The translations under genes and the position numbers were made by a program. Below the pieces are notes generated by a model. The model did not search any database. It was not told the DNA's origin and saw only the letters and a list, made by a program, of their open reading frames with translations. From NCBI GenBank assembly GCA_017420125.1, contig JAFOJR010000208.1, forward strand, positions 1 to 7,887: 7,887 bases of DNA. Reading direction: 5' to 3'. The stretch comes from Oscillospiraceae bacterium (GTDB lineage: Bacteria; Bacillota; Clostridia; Oscillospirales; Oscillospiraceae). Positions within the stretch are counted from its first letter, which is position 1, and the number at the start of each line of letters is the position of its first letter. Below, in pieces: positions 5,912-7,887 of the stretch.

Positions 5912-5944
5912 CGCCCCCTGCTGCATAAAACAGAGCAGGGGGCG
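5912..5944 (+). promoter_or_regulatory. GC-rich 11-bp hairpin covering the ribosome-binding site of the next gene
   Basis: CGCCCCCTGCT (5912-5922) pairs perfectly with AGCAGGGGGCG (5934-5944) around an 11-nt loop. The only Shine-Dalgarno-like sequence for the ATG at 5951 is the GGGGG at 5938-5942, 8 nt upstream and fully inside the right arm. No T-run follows on either strand, so it is a poor intrinsic terminator. It looks like a structure that limits translation initiation, or an RNA end or stability element after the S41 gene. A weaker hairpin (GAGCTGA with TCGGCTC, about 5889-5904) lies just before it. Confidence 0.7.
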
Positions 5945-5950
5945 ATCAAC

Positions 5951-6718
5951 ATGATTGGTTTGTTGTGTGTGGAGGAAACAAAGGGGTATGTTCCCCATCG
6001 AACGCTGTTTACGGAGCAGACGATTGCAGGCGGACGTTTTTGCAACGTGCGGATCCGGCTTCCGGCGAAAGGCACATTTGTCCGGCGGTGCCGGATTGTA
6101 CAGCGGGCGGCAAGAAGACTGCATGCCCGGGGCATCCGGCAGGTGGTCCTGCCCCCGGGGCCGTTTGCGTATGGAGATGTCTTGCGGGACTGCCGGCTGC
6201 AATCTGTTCCCGTTCTGCCGTTTTTATATCATTTTGCAGCGGATATTGCCCTGTTTTGGATGGAGACGGAGGGACGGGCCCAAAAGCGGGAAGGCGTTGT
6301 GCTGCAGGCGGGACGAATGCAGGTGGAGCTTGTCCGGGCGGCAGAGACGCTCTGCCGGAAGGTGCGCAATGTGGCGATTCAGGTTCCGGGCGGCGAGGGG
6401 CTTCAGGAACGGCTCCGAATGCAGTATGGCCTGCCTGCCCTGTCCGGGGCGGCCGGGTATTTCCGGGCCGGACTGGTTTTGCTCTTTTCTCCCATGCCGG
6501 GCGGGGCAACCGCGGTGCCGGGCCGGGGCGCGGTGTTTTCCTTCTGCAGGCCCGGGGCTTTGCTGCAGACGAAGCGCAAAAAGCTGGAAAACGTTGTCTT
6601 TCGTTTCAGGCGCGGTGCTCCCATTCCCGGGCAGTGGGATCAGACGATGCTGCTTTCCGCCCTGTGGGAAATGGGCTGTCTTTCCTTGACGGAGGTGGAA
6701 ATTGAACAATTGGCTTGA
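5951..6718 (+). CDS. Hypothetical protein, 255 residues, function not recognised
   Basis: I do not recognise this protein. The ATG at 5951 is the first start in the frame and follows the GGGGG described for the upstream hairpin. Among the three overlapping + frames, this one has protein-like composition (alternating hydrophobic and charged stretches, few Cys), whereas 5955-6689 and 5965-6705 are rich in Cys, Arg, Gly and Pro, as shadows are. There is no signal peptide or membrane segment, so it is probably cytoplasmic. It is rich in Arg and weakly suggests two alpha/beta halves: ARGIRQVVLPPGPFAYGDVL (about 79-98), with a strand-like VVLPPG, and RKVRNVAIQVPGGEGLQERL (about 135-154), with VAIQVPGG followed by a helix. 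I see no catalytic motif. The gene is visibly more GC-rich than its neighbours. It sits 84 nt after S41 and its stop codon lies inside the greA promoter. Being real is likely; a role cannot be given. Confidence 0.7.
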   Translation: MIGLLCVEETKGYVPHRTLFTEQTIAGGRFCNVRIRLPAKGTFVRRCRIVQRAARRLHARGIRQVVLPPGPFAYGDVLRDCRLQSVPVLPFLYHFAADIALFWMETEGRAQKREGVVLQAGRMQVELVRAAETLCRKVRNVAIQVPGGEGLQERLRMQYGLPALSGAAGYFRAGLVLLFSPMPGGATAVPGRGAVFSFCRPGALLQTKRKKLENVVFRFRRGAPIPGQWDQTMLLSALWEMGCLSLTEVEIEQLA

Positions 6719-6744
6719 CAGTGGTATTTGGGGTACGTTATAAT
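6715..6744 (+). promoter_or_regulatory. Near-consensus sigma-A promoter for greA-lysS
   Basis: A perfect TTGACA (6715-6720) and a perfect TATAAT (6739-6744) are separated by 18 nt, one more than the optimum. The TGA inside the -35 box is the stop codon of the upstream gene. Initiation is predicted at about 6751-6752, leaving a leader of about 123 nt before greA. This is the strongest promoter in the window and fits a highly expressed housekeeping unit. Confidence 0.88.
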
Positions 6745-6750
6745 GAGTAC

Positions 6751-6874
6751 CATGCGCGGAGGAATCCGCGTTATCTTGCATATTTGACGTCCGTATTTTG
6801 AGAATTTTACAGAAAATGCGGACCGGAGGATAGAAATTTTACAGCAAAGGACCATAATTAAGGAGGAACTTCCG
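6751..6874 (+). other. Structured 5' leader of the greA-lysS transcript
   Basis: The predicted leader folds into two local hairpins. The first sits at the very 5' end: CGCGGA (6755-6760) pairs with TCCGCG (6765-6770) around GGAA, a GNRA-type tetraloop. The second pairs GTCCGTATTTT (6789-6799) with AAAATGCGGAC (6813-6823), 11 bp with one wobble and a 13-nt loop. No T-run follows either, so neither is an ordinary terminator. A 12-codon mini-ORF (ATG 6752 to TGA 6787, product MRGGIRVILHI) begins essentially at the predicted transcription start. The structures may stabilise the mRNA 5' end or regulate translation. I do not recognise a known riboswitch or T-box, and no T-box motif is seen ahead of lysS. 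Confidence 0.5.
6803..6867 (+). repeat. Imperfect tandem duplication in the greA leader
   Basis: AATTTTACAG occurs at 6803-6812 and again at 6835-6844. Each copy is followed by GGACC (6820-6824 and 6849-6853) and then GGAGGA (6825-6830 and 6862-6867). The second GGAGGA belongs to the true greA ribosome-binding site. The first is a Shine-Dalgarno-like sequence with no start codon at a workable distance. Spacing between elements differs between copies, so this is either a diverged duplication or three coincident short matches. Confidence 0.4.
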
Positions 6875-6877
6875 TTG
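6860..6877 (+). promoter_or_regulatory. Strong ribosome-binding site deciding a TTG start (greA)
   Basis: AAGGAGG (6860-6866) lies 8 nt before TTG (6875-6877). The next in-frame ATG (6893) has no comparable sequence and would remove the usual N-terminal residues, so TTG is the start. Confidence 0.85.
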
Positions 6878-7348
6878 GCAAAGGAATATAGGATGAGCCA
6901 GGAAAGACTGGACGAGTTAAAGCAGGAACTGAATTATTTAAAAACAGTGCGGGAAAAGGAAGTTGCAGATCAGATTAAAGAAGCGCGTTCTTTTGGCGAT
7001 TTGTCTGAAAACAGCGAATACGACGAAGCAAAGAATGAGCAGGGGAAATTGTATTCTCGCATTGTGGAACTGGGAGACATTCTGGCTCATGCTATCGTAA
7101 TTGACGAAGACGACCTGACGACAGATGCTGTCGGAATCGGCAGTCATGTAGAAGTTGAAGCACTGGACGGAAGCATGAAGGGCGCTTATCAGATCGTAGG
7201 TTCTCAGGAAGCGGACCCGATGAATGGGCGGATTTCAGAAGAATCGCCTTTTGGGCAGGCTTTGCTGGGGAAAAAATGCGGAGAAGAAGTGCTGGTCAGC
7301 GCACCGGCAGGAACGATTCATTACCGCATTATCAACATACGGAAGTAA
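6875..7348 (+). CDS. greA: Transcription elongation factor GreA
   Basis: This gene encodes the 157-residue factor that enters the secondary channel of RNA polymerase and stimulates cleavage of backtracked RNA, rescuing stalled complexes. Residues about 7-75 form the N-terminal coiled coil (MSQERLDELKQELNYLKTVR onward). The tip motif FGDLSENSEYDEAK (40-53) carries acidic D42 and E45, corresponding to the residues that hold the catalytic metal in other GreA proteins. Residues about 80-157 form the FKBP-like C-terminal domain, with the family-typical ISEESPFGQALLGKKCGEEV near 120-140. Length is normal for the family. Translation starts at TTG with a strong ribosome-binding site. A near-consensus promoter and a structured leader precede it. 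lysS begins 41 nt downstream on the same strand without a terminator between them, so the two are probably co-transcribed, a common arrangement in Firmicutes. Confidence 0.97.
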   Translation: MAKEYRMSQERLDELKQELNYLKTVREKEVADQIKEARSFGDLSENSEYDEAKNEQGKLYSRIVELGDILAHAIVIDEDDLTTDAVGIGSHVEVEALDGSMKGAYQIVGSQEADPMNGRISEESPFGQALLGKKCGEEVLVSAPAGTIHYRIINIRK

Positions 7349-7389
7349 AATTGTCGGCAGAGGACACGTCGACCGGGAGGCATTGAAAT

Positions 7390-7887
7390 ATGACAGAGAA
7401 AGCACAGACCACGGCACCGGAACAGAGCTTGTCGGAGCTGCTGCAGATTCGGAGAGACAAGCTGAACACCTTGTGCGAAGGGGGAAACAACCCCTTTGAG
7501 CAGACAAAATTCGAAGTTTCCGCCCATGCGCAGGAGATAAAAGATCAATTTGACGAGATGGAAGGAAAACCTGTTTCCATTGCCGGACGGCTGATGAGCA
7601 AACGGGGAATGGGAAAGGTCAGCTTTTGCGATCTGCAGGATCGGTCCGGCCGGATTCAGCTGTATGCCCGCCGGGATGAAATGGACGAGGCGGTCTATCA
7701 GGCATTTAAAAAATATGACATCGGGGACATTGTAGGCGTCGAAGGGGAAGTGTTCCGCACCCAGCGGGGCGAAATGAGTGTCCGGTGTAAAAATATCACC
7801 CTGCTTTCCAAGTCCCTGCGGCCCCTGCCGGAAAAATTCCACGGCCTGCAGGACAAAGAGCTCCGGTACCGTCAGCGGTATGTGGAC
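7390..7887 (+). CDS. lysS: Lysyl-tRNA synthetase, class II, N-terminal part (partial)
   Basis: This gene runs off the right edge; 166 codons are visible of a protein normally near 500 residues. The ATG at 7390 has GGGAGG (7375-7380) 9 nt upstream. The enzyme charges tRNA-Lys with lysine in the cytoplasm. Residues about 12-40 match the usual opening (LSELLQIRRDKLNTLCEGGNNPF). Residues about 62-140 form the OB-fold anticodon-binding domain (VSIAGRLMSKRGMGKVSFCD, then LQDRSGRIQLYARRD; later YDIGDIVGVEGEVFRTQRGE). Residues about 141-166 (KSLRPLPEKFHGLQDKELRY, then RQRYVD) lead into class II motif 1. This sequence separates it from the unrelated class I enzyme. Catalytic motifs 2 and 3 lie outside the window. 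Transcription probably comes from the greA promoter. No T-box leader is visible in the 41-nt gap. Confidence 0.96.
   Translation, partial: MTEKAQTTAPEQSLSELLQIRRDKLNTLCEGGNNPFEQTKFEVSAHAQEIKDQFDEMEGKPVSIAGRLMSKRGMGKVSFCDLQDRSGRIQLYARRDEMDEAVYQAFKKYDIGDIVGVEGEVFRTQRGEMSVRCKNITLLSKSLRPLPEKFHGLQDKELRYRQRYVD

Noticed and set aside
5912..5944. Intrinsic terminator after the S41 gene
   Set aside because: The stem is strong, but ATCAACATG follows rather than a T-run, and the reverse strand lacks a T-run too; ribosome-binding-site sequestration fits better.
5955..6705. Two further long + frames overlapping the hypothetical gene
   Set aside because: Both are rich in Cys, Arg, Gly and Pro without domain-like patterning, as expected for out-of-frame reading of a GC-rich gene; the frame starting at 5951 has ordinary protein composition.
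7349..7389. T-box riboswitch ahead of lysS
   Set aside because: The gap is only 41 nt, and neither a T-box core sequence nor a terminator/antiterminator pair is present.
1..7887. Mobile element, phage, CRISPR or defence island
   Set aside because: There is no transposase, integrase, direct-repeat array, tRNA or defence gene; the gene set is core and collinear.

Overview
The window reads as an ordinary chromosomal segment of a Firmicute, most likely a mid-GC member of the Clostridia (Oscillospirales-like is my best guess). The evidence is strong AGGAGG-type Shine-Dalgarno sequences 5-9 nt before nearly every start, two TTG starts, sigma-A-type promoters, and the gene set itself: a CdaR/PucR-type regulator, ftsE, ftsX, an M23 peptidase, an S41 protease, greA and lysS. 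I see no mobile element, CRISPR array, tRNA or rRNA.

Layout. Positions 1-142 hold the 5' end of a leftward gene for a membrane-anchored or exported protein. A 398-nt AT-rich divergent intergenic region (143-540) carries a promoter candidate for that gene and two for the rightward genes. From 541 on, every gene reads rightward: a CdaR-like helix-turn-helix regulator (541-1632), a long imperfect hairpin, then the tightly packed trio ftsE (1723-2412), ftsX (2399-3286, overlapping ftsE by 14 nt) and a coiled-coil M23 metallopeptidase (3300-4508). A gap of about 190 nt with a good intrinsic terminator separates them from a PDZ/S41 C-terminal processing protease (4700-5866). A protein I do not recognise follows (5951-6718); its ribosome-binding site is buried in an 11-bp GC-rich hairpin. 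A near-perfect promoter overlapping that gene's stop codon then drives greA (6875-7348) behind a structured 120-nt leader. lysS (7390 to the window edge) follows 41 nt later.

How the genes fit together. FtsE and FtsX form a membrane complex that uses ATP to switch on a coiled-coil peptidoglycan hydrolase outside the cell. The adjacent M23 protein has the expected signal anchor, a long coiled coil and an intact zinc site, so it is the obvious partner. The S41 protease acts in the same compartment and may process envelope or sporulation proteins. The upstream regulator may sense a small molecule and tune the cluster, but this is inferred from position only. greA and lysS are a separate housekeeping transcription/translation unit.

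No clearly new system is evident. The points most worth a second look are the unrecognised gene with its sequestered ribosome-binding site, the structured and partly duplicated greA leader, the hairpin before ftsE and its degenerate copy after the M23 gene, and the terminator inside the cell-wall cluster.
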